A stretch of 64,000 nt of DNA from Novosphingobium sp. AAP83 (GCF_001295795.1 NZ_LJHY01000016.1:248001-312000), one strand, 5' to 3'; numbered from the stretch's first letter, positions 7,836 through 17,316 are shown. Program-made: numbers and translations. The notes: generated by a model from the letters alone, not told the origin.

Positions 7836-8236
7836 GTGTCAGGCTGTCCGGAAGTTGGTTGTGCCACATGGCATGGATGTTTTCCTTTCGCGAAAACAGT
7901 TAAAACCCGCCGCAGAAATGCGCGTCGGGGCTGGATGCGCGTGAAAGGAAACAACAGCCCGGCGGCTACAAATTCCGTCGCAGGCGACGATAGCAGTGCG
8001 CAAATGGCGACTGATCGACCAAAAGTCAAGGCAAAGTGCCAAGCCCGGAACGCGCCACGAGGTTTACACAGTTTACACTGTCCAGAGGAACAATCGAAAC
8101 AGATCAGTATCACCCGATCGATCGGACTTTTCGATTTTTTCCAAACAAGCGGATGGAAGCGATGCGCGATTGACCAAGCCATGCCCCGCTATGCCACAAT
8201 CGCAGCTTTGTAGGACAGCGCAAAACCCCGTCCGCC
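7836..8236. other. Gene-free stretch between infA and tspO
   Basis: No convincing ORF or RNA. It should hold the infA promoter. It contains one copy of a 25-bp motif (see the repeat entries) that recurs after argG, plus a pyrimidine-rich segment. No hairpin with a T-run was seen at the tspO side. Confidence 0.6.
8061..8085 (+). repeat. 25-bp dispersed motif, copy 1 (tandem GTTTACAC)
   Basis: Two GTTTACAC units spaced 9 bp apart followed by TGTCCAG. The same 25-bp block, with 3 differences, occurs right after argG at 15987-16011. Role unknown. Confidence 0.6.
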
Positions 8237-8713
8237 TTATGGCCCGAATGGCCGGTTGAGCCGGACAATCACCAGATTGAGGATCGAGGCAAAGCTGACC
8301 CATGCAAGGTATGGCACGATGAGCCAGCTTGCGAGCACGGAGAATTCGCGCAAACCGATGGCCAGCGCCAGCACAGAGGCCCACAGAAACGGCACTTCTA
8401 CAAGTGCCCAGTCAGGCCGCTTGCGGGTGAAGAACAGCGGCGACCATAGAAAGTGGAACACGAAGTTGGCCGCAAACAGGGCAACGACGGTCATCCTCCC
8501 GGTTTCATCAACCGCGCCATTCCATGACAATACGGCGGCCCAACCGGCCAATCCGAGGATCACCGTCCACGCCGGACCGAACAACCAGTCAGGCGGCTGC
8601 CAAGACGGCTTTTTAAGATTGCGATACCAAGGACCGATTTCGGTGAGTATCCCGCCAGCAAAGCCGAGAATAACCGCCCAGAGCACGGCTGCGATGACAT
8701 GGGGTGAAAGCAT
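8237..8713 (-). CDS. tspO: TspO/MBR family membrane protein (tryptophan-rich sensory protein)
   Basis: A 158-residue integral membrane protein with five predicted helices and the TspO signature GPWYRNLKKPSWQPPDWLFG followed by PAWTVILGLAGWA and the late FHFLWSPLFF segment. Family members bind tetrapyrroles or other small hydrophobic ligands; in photosynthetic alphaproteobacteria TspO modulates pigment gene expression. No pigment genes are nearby, so the local role is unknown. It is followed by a gene-free stretch toward infA and preceded by a repeat-rich region. Confidence 0.92.
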   Translation of the reverse strand: MLSPHVIAAVLWAVILGFAGGILTEIGPWYRNLKKPSWQPPDWLFGPAWTVILGLAGWAAVLSWNGAVDETGRMTVVALFAANFVFHFLWSPLFFTRKRPDWALVEVPFLWASVLALAIGLREFSVLASWLIVPYLAWVSFASILNLVIVRLNRPFGP

Positions 8714-8790
8714 GCCGCCTAAGTGGGGTGTGTAACACGATAGTGCAAGCGATAGGCAATTATCGCATTGGGCTGCGTATAAACGAAACC

Positions 8791-8815
8791 GTCACCCTGA
8801 ACTTGTTTCAGGGTC
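8791..8815 (+). repeat. Short palindromic repeat (CCCTGAA-CTTG-TTTCAGGG)
   Basis: Self-complementary 18-bp core within GTCACCCTGAACTTGTTTC. A second, inverted and diverged copy follows at 8856. The style matches dispersed REP-like intergenic elements common in sphingomonad genomes. Confidence 0.65.
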
Positions 8816-8855
8816 TATCTCTCCATTCAAACCGCCGGTGCTTTGGGAGAAATGG

Positions 8856-8881
8856 ATGCTGAAACAAGTTCAGCATGACGG
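8856..8881 (-). repeat. Inverted second copy of the palindromic repeat
   Basis: On the minus strand it reads CCGTCATGCTGAACTTGTTT, matching the element at 8791. Together the two could form a larger stem. Confidence 0.6.
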
Positions 8882-8938
8882 AATCTGGAGTTTGCGCAGC
8901 CAAACGGGATAATCGTCAGAAGCAGACAGGTTTCACGC

Positions 8939-9110
8939 AGAGACGCAGAGAAGAAGGCGAGACGCAGAGACCTCAGCGCGGGCAGCAAGGCCTGCCAAAA
9001 ATCCAACCTCACACCAGCCGCAACGAACTGAATCACAAGGCGGCTTCGCCGCCAAACCCAACCCCTTTCGCGTCTCCACTTCTTCTCTGCGCCTCTGCGC
9101 CTCTGCGCGA
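8939..9110. repeat. Inverted pair of GAGACGCAGAG / CTCTGCG tracts
   Basis: The left arm holds two GACGCAGAGA-type units around 8939-8970. The right arm holds three CTCTGCGC units around 9083-9110. They flank about 110 bp without coding character. A related TTTGCGCC tract also occurs near 20380. Confidence 0.5.
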
Positions 9111-9122
9111 AATCCACCACTC

Positions 9123-9145
9123 CCGCTCATCCCGAGCCTGTCGAA
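9123..9145 (+). repeat. CCGCTCATCCCGAGCCTGTC element, copy 1
   Basis: A 23-bp element whose reverse complement occurs with 2 differences at 23985-24007, near rpmE. Confidence 0.6.
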
Positions 9146-9253
9146 CGGTGGGAGGGGCGCGAGAGCTTAAGGATAGAGTCCCGTCATGCTGAACTCCGGG
9201 TTACGTATCTGATGGGGATATGCACCAAAACCTTTGGCGTAAATCGACTTTCC

Positions 9254-11071
9254 CTACTCCTCGCCCATCCGCAGCGCGGCGATGAAGGCTTCTTGCGGGA
9301 TGGACACGTTGCCGTATTCGCGCATGCGGGCCTTGCCCTTCTTCTGCTTTTCCAGAAGCTTCTTTTTGCGGCTGATGTCCCCGCCATAGCATTTGGCGGT
9401 CACGTCCTTGCGCATCGCGGCAATGGTTTCGCGGGCGACGACCTTGCCGCCGATGGCAGCTTGCACCGGAATCTTGAACAAGTGGCGCGGGATCAGGTCT
9501 TTGAGGCGTTCGCACATGTGGCGTCCGCGTGCTTCGGCGGCGCTGCGGTGGACGATCATCGAGAGCGCATCGACCGGCTCGTTGTTGACGAGAATACTCA
9601 TCTTGACGAGATCGCCTTCGCGCAGGCCGATCTGTTCATAATCGAAGCTGGCATAGCCACGGCTGATCGATTTCAGGCGATCATAGAAATCGAACACCAC
9701 TTCGTTGAGCGGCAATTCATAAGTGACTTGCGCGCGACCGCCGACATACGTGAGGCCGGTCTGGATGCCGCGCCGGTCCTGACAGAGCTTCAGAATCGAG
9801 CCGAGGTATTCATCGGGCGTGTAGATCGTGCCTTTGATCCACGGCTCATCAATCTGCATAATCCGGCTGGGATCGGGATAATCCGCCGGATTGTGCAGCA
9901 TGATTTCGCGCGCATCATCGGTGCGGCTTTTGTTGAGCTGGATGCGATAGACCACCGATGGCGCGGTGGTGATCAGATCAAGATCATATTCGCGGCTGAG
10001 GCGCTCCTGAATGATCTCCAAGTGCAGCAAGCCGAGGAACCCGCAGCGGAAGCCGAAGCCGAGCGCCGCGCTTGATTCCATTTCGAAGCTGAAACTGGCA
10101 TCATTGAGGCGCAGGCGGCTGATGCTTTCGCGCAGCTTTTCAAACTCTGCCGCGTCAACCGGGAAGATGCCGCAGAACACCACCGGCTGCACTTCCTTGA
10201 AGCCGGGCAGCGCCTTGGTGGAGCCGTTCTTGACCGTGGTGATCGTATCACCCACGCGGGCTTGCGCCACTTCCTTGATCTGCGCGGTGATGAAGCCGAT
10301 TTCGCCGGGGCCAAGTTCGTCCAGAATTTCAATCTTGGGGCGCATGCAGCCGACGCGGTCGATCAGATGTTCGGTACCACCGGCCATGAACTTGACCTGC
10401 AATCCCTTGCGGATAACGCCATTGATCACGCGCACGAGGATGACGACGCCGAGGTATTGATCGTACCATGAATCGACCAGCATCGCGGTGAGCGGGGCAT
10501 CGCGATCACCACCCGGAGGTGGGATGCGCGCCACGATGGCATCAAGCACTTCTTCGATGCCGATGCCGGATTTGGCGCTGGTCATCACCGCTTGGCTGGC
10601 ATCAATGCCGATCACGTCCTCGATCTCGGCCTTGACCTTTTCAGGCTCGGCAGCGGGCAGATCGATCTTGTTGATGACCGGCACGATTTCATGATCGTGT
10701 TCGATGGATTGATAGACGTTGGCCAGCGTCTGCGCTTCGACGCCTTGTGCCGCATCGACAACCAGCAGCGCGCCTTCGCAGGCGGCCAAGCTGCGGCTGA
10801 CTTCATAGGCAAAGTCGACGTGGCCCGGCGTGTCCATCAGGTTGAGCTGATAGGTGCGCCCGTCCTTGCCGGTATAATCCAGCCGCACGGTTTGCGCCTT
10901 GATCGTGATCCCGCGTTCGCGTTCGATGTCCATATTGTCGAGCACCTGCTCGCTCATCTCACGCGCGGATAGGCCGCCTGTGAACTGGATCAGGCGGTCA
11001 GCCAGTGTCGACTTGCCATGGTCGATATGGGCGATGATGGAAAAGTTACGGATCAGCGAAAGGTCGGTCAT
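9254..11071 (-). CDS. lepA: Elongation factor 4 (LepA) back-translocating GTPase
   Basis: Ribosome-associated translational GTPase. The 605-residue protein shows the G1 motif AHIDHGKST (about residues 14-22), the switch segment RERGITIK, G3 DTPGH (about 80-84) and G4 NKID, then the EF-G-like domains and the LepA-specific C-terminus with [17 protein letters not shown]. The length matches the family (about 600). The preceding gene-free gap is shared with the divergent phosphate porin. Confidence 0.98.
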   Translation of the reverse strand: MTDLSLIRNFSIIAHIDHGKSTLADRLIQFTGGLSAREMSEQVLDNMDIERERGITIKAQTVRLDYTGKDGRTYQLNLMDTPGHVDFAYEVSRSLAACEGALLVVDAAQGVEAQTLANVYQSIEHDHEIVPVINKIDLPAAEPEKVKAEIEDVIGIDASQAVMTSAKSGIGIEEVLDAIVARIPPPGGDRDAPLTAMLVDSWYDQYLGVVILVRVINGVIRKGLQVKFMAGGTEHLIDRVGCMRPKIEILDELGPGEIGFITAQIKEVAQARVGDTITTVKNGSTKALPGFKEVQPVVFCGIFPVDAAEFEKLRESISRLRLNDASFSFEMESSAALGFGFRCGFLGLLHLEIIQERLSREYDLDLITTAPSVVYRIQLNKSRTDDAREIMLHNPADYPDPSRIMQIDEPWIKGTIYTPDEYLGSILKLCQDRRGIQTGLTYVGGRAQVTYELPLNEVVFDFYDRLKSISRGYASFDYEQIGLREGDLVKMSILVNNEPVDALSMIVHRSAAEARGRHMCERLKDLIPRHLFKIPVQAAIGGKVVARETIAAMRKDVTAKCYGGDISRKKKLLEKQKKGKARMREYGNVSIPQEAFIAALRMGEE

Positions 11072-11388
11072 GTCGGTCTTTGAATGGAAGCGGTGCGGTG
11101 CGCACCGGAGGGCCGTTAGCAGGTGTGTGCGATTAAGTCACGATGGGCAAATGCCGATGGGCAAATGACGGTGCACCACGTGCCGCGCACGTTTTTATTT
11201 TTCAATTGGAAGACATATTTCTGACTAATGTTTCCATTGTGTAACATTCGGCATTATCGTTGTTATCCATATGCTTGAATGCCTATCTTAGACCACGGCA
11301 GCAGCTCAACATGTCAATCTACTGTCACATATCCGTCATTTTAACGCTCTAGCGGCTCCTCAACGCAAGTTTTGGAGATTCGATAGAC
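11072..11388. other. Divergent promoter region of lepA and the phosphate porin
   Basis: A 317-bp region. The half nearest the porin is AT-rich (11190-11345) and contains the Pho-box array. No ORF is supported here. Confidence 0.7.
11310..11342 (+). promoter_or_regulatory. Triple Pho box (PhoB binding site)
   Basis: Three consecutive 11-bp direct repeats read CATGTCAATCT, ACTGTCACATA and TCCGTCATTTT. The central pair, CTGTCAC-ATAT-CCGTCAT, is very close to the PhoB consensus. It lies about 47 bp before the start of an OprO/OprP-type phosphate porin, so induction under phosphate starvation is a strong inference. Confidence 0.85.
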
Positions 11389-12819
11389 ATGACGGGCAAG
11401 GCATTCCGCGCAGCGCTGGTGGTGAGCGTTTTCCTGAGCGCAGCAGGCGTGGCGCAGGCCCAATCAACGCCGCAGGATAGCGATGCGAAGATTGCTGACC
11501 TTCAGCGGCAGGTGGACGAGCTCAAAGCCATTGTTCGCGCAATGCAGACCGCACAAGTGACCGCTCCGCCTGTTGTTAGTGCAACGCCCGACACAACCGC
11601 CCAGCCTGTCCAGGTTGCTGCTGCGGCATCCGTTCCTGCACCCGCGCCCGCTCCTTCTGAAAAGAAGAAAGGTTGGTACGACAAGCTGCAAATCCGGGGA
11701 TATACCCAGTTGCGCATGAACGAGATTCTGTCGGGTCCGAAGACGGCGCCGACTGGCGTATCGCGCCTGCGTTCGGTTCAGGACTCAGGCATTAACGAGA
11801 ACGGCAATCTTTCCATCCGCCGCGCCCGTCTGGTTTTGCAGGGTGACATTTCAAACCGCGTTTCGCTTTATATGCAAGGCGATCTGGCATCCTCTGTCGC
11901 AGGGCAATCCAGCGGCGAATCGCGTTTACACTACTTCCAGATGCGTGATGCCTATGCCGACGTGTTCCTTGATGAAGCCAAGACCTTCCGTGTGCGTTTT
12001 GGCCAATCGAAGGTGCCATTTGGCTGGGAGAACCTGCAAAGCTCGCAAAACCGCATACCGCTGGACCGTACCGATGCAATCAACCAGCCGGTGCCGGGCG
12101 AGCGCGATCTGGGCGTCGTGGCCTATTACACACCCCCCAAGATTCAGGCGATCTGGGATGATCTGGCCAAGGACGGACAAAAGCTGTTCGGCAATTACGG
12201 CGCGGTCGGCTTTGGCATTTATAACGGCCAGACGACCAACCGCACCGAGCGCAACGGCACGTACATGATGGTCGGCCTTGCAACGATGCCGTTCAAGCTG
12301 GACGGTCTGGGCGGCATCTTTGAAGGTCAGGTTGCCGAAATCGGCGTATCAGGCATTATCAACAAGTTCCGCCCCGAATTGCGCAGCGGGGGCGTTTCGG
12401 CGACCAACTTTACCGACAATCATGTGGGCGTCCACGCGATGATCTATCCCCGCCCGTTCGGCATCCAGGCCGAATGGAAGTGGGGCACCGGCCCGCAATG
12501 GAACCCGGTGACCGGCGCCATCGACGAGGGCGATTCCACCGGCGGTTATGTGATGACGATGTATCGCATGCCCAAGACCGGTATCGGCCAATTCATCCCC
12601 TTTGCCCGCTGGCAGCGCTATCGCGGCGGCTGGAAGGCGGTGGCAAACGCGCCCCAGCTGGATGGCGAAGAATATGAACTGGGCGTGGAATGGCAGCCGA
12701 TGAAGGAATTCGAGTTGGTGGTGAGCTATGCCAACATCAACAGCCGCGAAGCCGATGATCGGCGCTTTGGCCGCGCAAAGGGCGAAGTGCTGCGCGCGCA
12801 AGTGCAGTGGAACTATTGA
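11389..12819 (+). CDS. Phosphate-selective porin (OprO/OprP family)
   Basis: Outer-membrane porin of the Porin_O_P family. The 476-residue precursor has a signal peptide (cleavage near VAQAQS), a short coiled-coil segment DAKIADLQRQVDELKAIV that probably trimerises in the periplasm, an Ala/Pro/Val linker, and a beta barrel starting near YDKLQIRGYTQLRMNE and ending in a terminal aromatic, VQWNY. Specificity for phosphate or polyphosphate is suggested by the family and by the Pho-box array just upstream. The gene is monocistronic by spacing. Confidence 0.9.
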   Translation: MTGKAFRAALVVSVFLSAAGVAQAQSTPQDSDAKIADLQRQVDELKAIVRAMQTAQVTAPPVVSATPDTTAQPVQVAAAASVPAPAPAPSEKKKGWYDKLQIRGYTQLRMNEILSGPKTAPTGVSRLRSVQDSGINENGNLSIRRARLVLQGDISNRVSLYMQGDLASSVAGQSSGESRLHYFQMRDAYADVFLDEAKTFRVRFGQSKVPFGWENLQSSQNRIPLDRTDAINQPVPGERDLGVVAYYTPPKIQAIWDDLAKDGQKLFGNYGAVGFGIYNGQTTNRTERNGTYMMVGLATMPFKLDGLGGIFEGQVAEIGVSGIINKFRPELRSGGVSATNFTDNHVGVHAMIYPRPFGIQAEWKWGTGPQWNPVTGAIDEGDSTGGYVMTMYRMPKTGIGQFIPFARWQRYRGGWKAVANAPQLDGEEYELGVEWQPMKEFELVVSYANINSREADDRRFGRAKGEVLRAQVQWNY

Positions 12820-12996
12820 CGGAGCTATAGCGCGCACCGTTCGTCTGATCAGGTGAACGGAGTGTCGTGCGTTCGAGCCTGCGGCAACATATCGTTACTT
12901 ATGTTCATCTGATGTATTGGATCAATTGGTAAAACCCTGTCATGTTCTCGCAAGGCCCCGTGTTTCGGGCCGGGCGAGTTTCCAAGGGAGCAAACC

Positions 12997-13347
12997 ATGA
13001 AAAAGTCGATCCTTGCAGCAGCTTTTGTGGCAATCAGCGTGGCCGCAGCCCCCGCCATGGCGGATGACCGCAACAACAATAACAGGCCCGAATACGATAG
13101 CCGTGGCCGCTATATCGAGCCCCGGCAGGTGGACAGCAACGACACCATATGGCGCGGCAAAGACGGACGCTATTACTGCAAGCGCAACAATGGCACGACT
13201 GGCCTGCTGGTTGGCGCGGCTGGTGGGGCTTTGCTGGGCCGAACGATTGACACCCGGGGTGAGCGCGCCACCGGCACGATCCTTGGCGCGGTTGGCGGCG
13301 CTTTGCTGGGCCGCGAAATCGAACGGCGCAGCGCGCGTTGCCGCTGA
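12997..13347 (+). CDS. Secreted glycine-zipper protein
   Basis: A 116-residue protein with a signal peptide (MKKSILAAAFVAISVAAAPAM, cleavage near AMADD), an Asn-rich polar segment, then YYCKRNNGTTGLLVGAAGG and a repeated glycine zipper (VGAAGGALLGRTI and LGAVGGALLGREI) forming two glycine-rich helices. It resembles 17-kDa surface antigen/2TM glycine-zipper proteins of the envelope; no enzymatic role is expected. A ribosome-binding site, AAGGGAG, precedes the ATG, and a small GC hairpin lies just before it. Confidence 0.8.
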   Translation: MKKSILAAAFVAISVAAAPAMADDRNNNNRPEYDSRGRYIEPRQVDSNDTIWRGKDGRYYCKRNNGTTGLLVGAAGGALLGRTIDTRGERATGTILGAVGGALLGREIERRSARCR

Positions 13348-13412
13348 TCAGGGCGTTGGGCTGGTGTGACGGTTGCTCTTGAAAATCGAGCAATTGTCCC
13401 TATCCTGTTGGC

Positions 13413-14684
13413 ATGTGGCTGCTCAATCAAATGTTGAAGCGGGTCGTCCGCACTGGCCCGCTGATCGTGATCGATCATGATGGGCACGTGTATTCCTATG
13501 GCACAGGCGCAAACCCCCTCACCATCCGGCTGACCGACAAGGGCGCGGCCATGCACATCGCCCGCGATCCGCGTGTCGGCGCGGGCGAGGCCTATATGGA
13601 CGGGCGGATGGTGGTTGAGCCGCCGCACGACATCCGCGACTTCATCCTGCTGGTGATGGCCAATGCCAAGACGAGCGGCGGGATTGACCATAAGGGGCCG
13701 GTGCGTAAGCTGTTCGGCCAGATCGCATCGCGGGCGGACCAGTTCAATCAGCGCGCCAAGGCGTCGAAGAATGTGGTCCACCACTATGATCTGACGCGCC
13801 AGTTCTATGAGCAGTTCCTTGACGAGGACCGGCAATATACAATGGCCTATTTCCGCGATCCGGCGAACACGCTGGAGCGCGCGCAGCTCGACAAGAAGGC
13901 GCTGATCGCCGCCAAGCTGCGGCTGGAGCCGGGCAGCGCCGAAGGGATGCGAGTGCTGGACATCGGCTGCGGCTGGGGCGGGCTCGGGCTCTATCTCAAC
14001 CGCCACTTCGGCTGCGAGGTGCTGGGCGTGAGCCTTGCGCCCGATCAGGTTAAGTTTGCGCAGGAACGTGCAGCGGCGGCGGGCGTGGCCGATAAGGTCA
14101 AGTTCCAGCTGATCGATTACCGCGACGTGACCGGCCAGTTCGACCGCATCACCAGCGTGGGCATGATCGAGCATGTGGGCGCGCCCAACTTTGCCGAATA
14201 CTTCGCCAAGACGGGCGACTTGCTCGATCCCGATGGCATTATGCTGACCCACACCATCGGGCGGACGGGGCCTCCCGGCACGACCGACAAGTGGACGCGC
14301 AAGTATATCTTCCCCGGCGGCTATATCCCGGCGATGAGCGAGCTGGTCTCGGCGCTGGAGAAGACCGGCTGGGAAGTGGGCGATGTGGAAGTCTTGCGCT
14401 ATCACTATGCCTATACCCTGGCCGAATGGTATCGCCGCGCTACGCTGCACCGCGATGAAATCGTTGCGCTTTATGACGAGCGGCTGTTCCGCATGTGGCA
14501 GTTCTATCTGGCGGGTGCCGAGCAGAGCTTCCGGCACGGCGGCATGGTGAACTTCCACATCCAGAGCGTGAAGCGCCGCAGCGCGCTGCCGATGACCCGC
14601 GATTACATCAGCCACGAAGCCGCGCGCCTTGCCGCGCTGGACGAGGCACCGCGCTGGCATCTGGAGCGCGAGGTCGCCGAGTAA
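13413..14684 (+). CDS. cfa: Cyclopropane-fatty-acyl-phospholipid synthase family methyltransferase
   Basis: SAM-dependent enzyme that adds a methylene bridge to unsaturated acyl chains of membrane phospholipids. In its 423 residues the N-terminal lipid-binding region is followed by [23 protein letters not shown], the SAM loop [15 protein letters not shown], and the catalytic SVGMIEHVG segment, all characteristic. Length and order match bacterial CFA synthases. The gene stands alone between the glycine-zipper gene and argG. Some sphingomonad homologues act on other lipids, so the exact substrate is open. Confidence 0.93.
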   Translation: MWLLNQMLKRVVRTGPLIVIDHDGHVYSYGTGANPLTIRLTDKGAAMHIARDPRVGAGEAYMDGRMVVEPPHDIRDFILLVMANAKTSGGIDHKGPVRKLFGQIASRADQFNQRAKASKNVVHHYDLTRQFYEQFLDEDRQYTMAYFRDPANTLERAQLDKKALIAAKLRLEPGSAEGMRVLDIGCGWGGLGLYLNRHFGCEVLGVSLAPDQVKFAQERAAAAGVADKVKFQLIDYRDVTGQFDRITSVGMIEHVGAPNFAEYFAKTGDLLDPDGIMLTHTIGRTGPPGTTDKWTRKYIFPGGYIPAMSELVSALEKTGWEVGDVEVLRYHYAYTLAEWYRRATLHRDEIVALYDERLFRMWQFYLAGAEQSFRHGGMVNFHIQSVKRRSALPMTRDYISHEAARLAALDEAPRWHLEREVAE

Positions 14685-14761
14685 AGACCAGCCAAAGGTT
14701 GCGATGTTGCGCACCGCCTGTTAGGCGCGCGGCGCGCTGTTTCCTCGTGAGTCTTTGCCCC

Positions 14762-15976
14762 ATGTCCGATATCAAGAAGGTCGTTCTCGCTTATTCCGGC
14801 GGCCTCGACACCTCCGTCATCCTCAAGTGGCTGCAAGTCACCTACAATTGCGAGGTGGTGACCTTCACCGCCGACCTCGGCCAGGGCGAAGAGCTTGAGC
14901 CTGCGCGCGCCAAGGCCAAGCTGATGGGCGTGCCCGATCATCACATCTATATCGACGATCTGCGCGAGGAATTCGTGCGCGATTTCGTGTTCCCGATGAT
15001 GCGCGCCAATGCGCGGTATGAGGGCGACTATCTGCTGGGCACCTCTATCGCCCGCCCGCTGATCTCCAAGCGCCTGATCGAGATCGCCCGCGAAACCGGC
15101 GCTGATGCGGTGTCGCACGGTGCCACCGGCAAGGGCAACGATCAGGTGCGCTTCGAGCTTTCCGCCTATGCGCTGGAGCCCGGCATCAAGGTGATTGCAC
15201 CGTGGCGCGAATGGGACCTGACCAGCCGCACCGCGCTGATCGCATGGGCTGAAAAGCACCAGATTCCGGTGCCCAAGGACAAGCGCGGCGAAAGCCCGTT
15301 CAGCACCGATGCCAACATGCTGCACACCTCGTCCGAAGGCAAAGTGCTGGAAGATCCGTGGGCCGAAGTGCCCGACTACGTCTATTCGCGCACCGTCAAT
15401 CCCGAAGACGCGCCCGACACTCCTGAATATATCACCATCGATTTCCAGCGCGGCGACGGCGTTGGCCTCAATGGGCAGGCGATGAGCCCTGCCACTTTGC
15501 TTGCCGCGCTGAATGATCTGGGCCGCAAGCATGGCATTGGCCGGTTGGACCTTGTTGAAAACCGCTTTGTCGGCATGAAGAGCCGCGGGATGTATGAAAC
15601 GCCGGGTGGCGAAATCTATGCCCGCGCACATCGCGGCATTGAAAGCATCACGCTCGACCGGGGTGCCGCGCACCTTAAAGACGAACTGATGCCCAAATAT
15701 GCCGAGCTGATCTACAACGGCTTCTGGTTCGCGCCCGAACGCGAGATGCTGCAAGCCGCGATCGACCACAGCCAGGCCCGCGTCAACGGCACGGTGCGGT
15801 TGAAGCTGTACAAGGGCATGGCCTCGGTTGTGGGCCGCCAATCGCCCGACAGCCTGTATTCCGAACGCCACGTGACGTTTGAGGATGACGCGGGCGCATA
15901 CGACCAGAAGGACGCGGCCGGCTTCATCAAGCTGAACGCCCTGCGGCTGCGACTGCTGGCGCAACAAGGGCGCTGA
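14762..15976 (+). CDS. argG: Argininosuccinate synthase
   Basis: Joins citrulline and aspartate using ATP in arginine biosynthesis. The 404-residue protein starts at the ATG giving [18 protein letters not shown], whose SGGLDTS is the PP-loop of N-type ATP pyrophosphatases. Other family blocks are [31 protein letters not shown] and PWREWDL. The frame is open upstream into the cfa 3-prime end, but homology begins here. The length matches the type 1 enzyme (about 400). Confidence 0.98.
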   Translation: MSDIKKVVLAYSGGLDTSVILKWLQVTYNCEVVTFTADLGQGEELEPARAKAKLMGVPDHHIYIDDLREEFVRDFVFPMMRANARYEGDYLLGTSIARPLISKRLIEIARETGADAVSHGATGKGNDQVRFELSAYALEPGIKVIAPWREWDLTSRTALIAWAEKHQIPVPKDKRGESPFSTDANMLHTSSEGKVLEDPWAEVPDYVYSRTVNPEDAPDTPEYITIDFQRGDGVGLNGQAMSPATLLAALNDLGRKHGIGRLDLVENRFVGMKSRGMYETPGGEIYARAHRGIESITLDRGAAHLKDELMPKYAELIYNGFWFAPEREMLQAAIDHSQARVNGTVRLKLYKGMASVVGRQSPDSLYSERHVTFEDDAGAYDQKDAAGFIKLNALRLRLLAQQGR

Positions 15977-15986
15977 TCAGCGGCCA

Positions 15987-16011
15987 GGTTGACACGGTTT
16001 ACACTGTTCAG
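15987..16011 (+). repeat. 25-bp dispersed motif, copy 2
   Basis: 22 of 25 bases match the copy at 8061-8085. It begins 10 bp after the argG stop codon. Confidence 0.6.
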
Positions 16012-16173
16012 GGGCGGCAATCCGGCCACCCCTGCGGCGCTTTTGTACTCCATCGGCGCACCATCCAGCCCAAGCGCGGCGTCGAGCCGGGCATCGCGCG
16101 CAGCGCAGGCTTCGTCCCACTCTTGCGCGCCTGCGTCTAGCGTGGCTTCGCGCAAGGCCTCAAGTCCGGCGGC

Positions 16174-17052
16174 CTAGACATCCCACGCCTGATCCTCGCT
16201 GTCATAGTAGGGCTCGGGGTTGGCGTCTTCGTAATCGCTTTGCACCTGATCGGCTTCGGCAGCCAGCGCCGCCTCGCGGTCAGGATCGGCAAGGCCCGAG
16301 GCGCTGGCGGGATCAAGACCTTGCATCATCCCATCCAGCACATCATCGAAACGGCGGGCGCTGAATTGCACCGCCTCTGACGCTTGCAACGCCCGCGTAT
16401 CGAGCCGCCCGAGGTGCGCCAGCAAGAGCCGCGTATCAAACCGCTGCCGCTGCCCCACCGCCTCACCGCGAAACCAGATCGTTTCGGTGACGCCGTTGAT
16501 CGCGCGATCCGCCAGCACTTGTTCAGCCTGTTCGCGCGCGTTGATCAGCGCCGCATCCCATAGCCCCGCAAACACCGCATCGCGCCGCCGCCTGATGTAA
16601 ACCGTCTGCGCCGAGACGCCCGCAGCCTGCGCGGCAAGGCGGACATTGCCATTCAGGCTGAGCGCGTGAAGAAAGCGCCCCATGCGCTGCGGGGTGAAAG
16701 CGTTGTGCGGATTGGCTGGGATTGCCGCCCCTCCCGCTTGCGGGAGGGGGATTGCCCCCTTCTTCCCCCCTCCCGCTTGCGGGAGGGGCCGGGGGTGGGT
16801 TTCTGCTTCGGCGAACGAAGCGCCCGGCTCCGGTTCGCCTGTCGGCGAATGCCCACCCCTAACCCCTCCCGCAAGCGGGAGGGGGATTGCCCCCTTCTTC
16901 CCCCCTCCCGCTCGCGGGAGGGGTCGGGGGTGGGTTTCTTCTTCCCCCGGCAAACCGATATCCCGATCCACCGGCACCCACCCCCGCCCGAAACCGGACG
17001 CAGGCTCACATAACCTGGGCGTTTGATCGGCGACAACGGGGGAACGGGGCAT
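16174..17052 (-). CDS. HTH-containing hypothetical protein with repeat-derived N-terminal half
   Basis: Not a family I can name. I start it at the ATG preceded by GCAGGAGTG (292 residues). About residues 55-115 are low complexity and translate GC-rich palindromic repeats (PRPLPQAGG and similar units, four copies). The C-terminal half looks like ordinary protein: a helix-turn-helix segment (NVRLAAQAAGVSAQTVYIRR, resembling phage terminase small subunits or resolvase-type HTH) followed by helices and an acidic tail. The frame stays open beyond the TAG stop for many codons, so the tail may be truncated. Role unknown. Confidence 0.65.
   Translation of the reverse strand: MPRSPVVADQTPRLCEPASGFGRGWVPVDRDIGLPGEEETHPRPLPRAGGGKKGAIPLPLAGGVRGGHSPTGEPEPGASFAEAETHPRPLPQAGGGKKGAIPLPQAGGAAIPANPHNAFTPQRMGRFLHALSLNGNVRLAAQAAGVSAQTVYIRRRRDAVFAGLWDAALINAREQAEQVLADRAINGVTETIWFRGEAVGQRQRFDTRLLLAHLGRLDTRALQASEAVQFSARRFDDVLDGMMQGLDPASASGLADPDREAALAAEADQVQSDYEDANPEPYYDSEDQAWDV
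16728..16750. repeat. GC-rich palindrome, copy A
   Basis: CCTCCCGCTTGCGGGAGG core, self-complementary, inside the HTH protein gene. Confidence 0.8.
16765..16799 (+). repeat. GC-rich palindrome with GGGGGTGGG tail, copy B
   Basis: Core CCTCCCGCTTGCGGGAGG followed by GGCCGGGGGTGGG. The same composite unit occurs in uvrA and near the SRP RNA. Confidence 0.8.
16852..16886 (-). repeat. GC-rich palindrome with tail, inverted copy C
   Basis: Same composite unit in the opposite orientation (CCCACCCCTAACC before the core), still in the open frame of the HTH gene. Confidence 0.8.
16901..16934 (+). repeat. GC-rich palindrome with tail, copy D
   Basis: Core with CTCG centre and tail GGTCGGGGGTGGG. Copies A/B and C/D share the spacer GGATTGCCCCCTTCTTCCCC, suggesting duplication of a two-copy block. 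Confidence 0.8.
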
Positions 17053-17142
17053 GGCCAAACACTCCTGCTGGAACAAAGCGGGAATATGTAAGGCGAATGG
17101 GGGTTTGTAGGAAAGCTGTTTGACGGGTGGCGTCAGATGCCT

Positions 17143-17303
17143 CCCCATCCAACCTGCGCTAGCGGGCAAGCCCGCAAGCTACGGTATCCTTCCCCCATCG
17201 AGGGGGAAGGTTTCAATCTGGCGGCACTTTCCCTTCCCCCTTGATGGGGGAAGGATACGAAGGCTTGGCAACTTGTTGCCTTAGCCGCAGTTGGATGGGG
17301 GTG
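17143..17303. repeat. Long imperfect-palindrome direct repeat, left copy (about 160 bp)
   Basis: The ends are inverted repeats (CCCCATCCAAC and GTTGGATGGGG). Internal CCTTCCCCCATCGAGGGGGAAGG and GGGGGAAGGATACG arms can form nested hairpins. Nearly identical to the copy at 17657-17820. The start codon of the longest open frame of the HTH gene lies in it, but not the start I prefer. Confidence 0.85.
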
Positions 17304-17316
17304 AAAAAACGCCACA

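Larger units (their letters stand above)
8714..9253. other. Repeat-rich intergenic region between tspO and lepA
   Basis: About 540 bp without a believable gene. It holds inverted copies of a CTGAACTTGTTTCAG-type palindrome, a GAGACGCAGAG / CTCTGCGCCTCTGCG inverted pair flanking about 110 bp, a CCGCTCATCCCGAGCCTGTC element that recurs near rpmE, and a partial CCGTCATGCTGAAC copy. The open frames across it are translations of these repeats. Confidence 0.75.

Noticed and set aside
8827..9192. Open frames in the tspO-lepA gap
   Set aside because: They translate the dispersed repeats on both strands.
13173..15967. Two long minus-strand open frames over cfa and argG
   Set aside because: Pure antisense of two well-conserved genes; no family features.
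16728..16934. CRISPR-like array
   Set aside because: Only four units, alternating orientation, with non-unique spacers inside an open frame; it is a palindromic repeat family.
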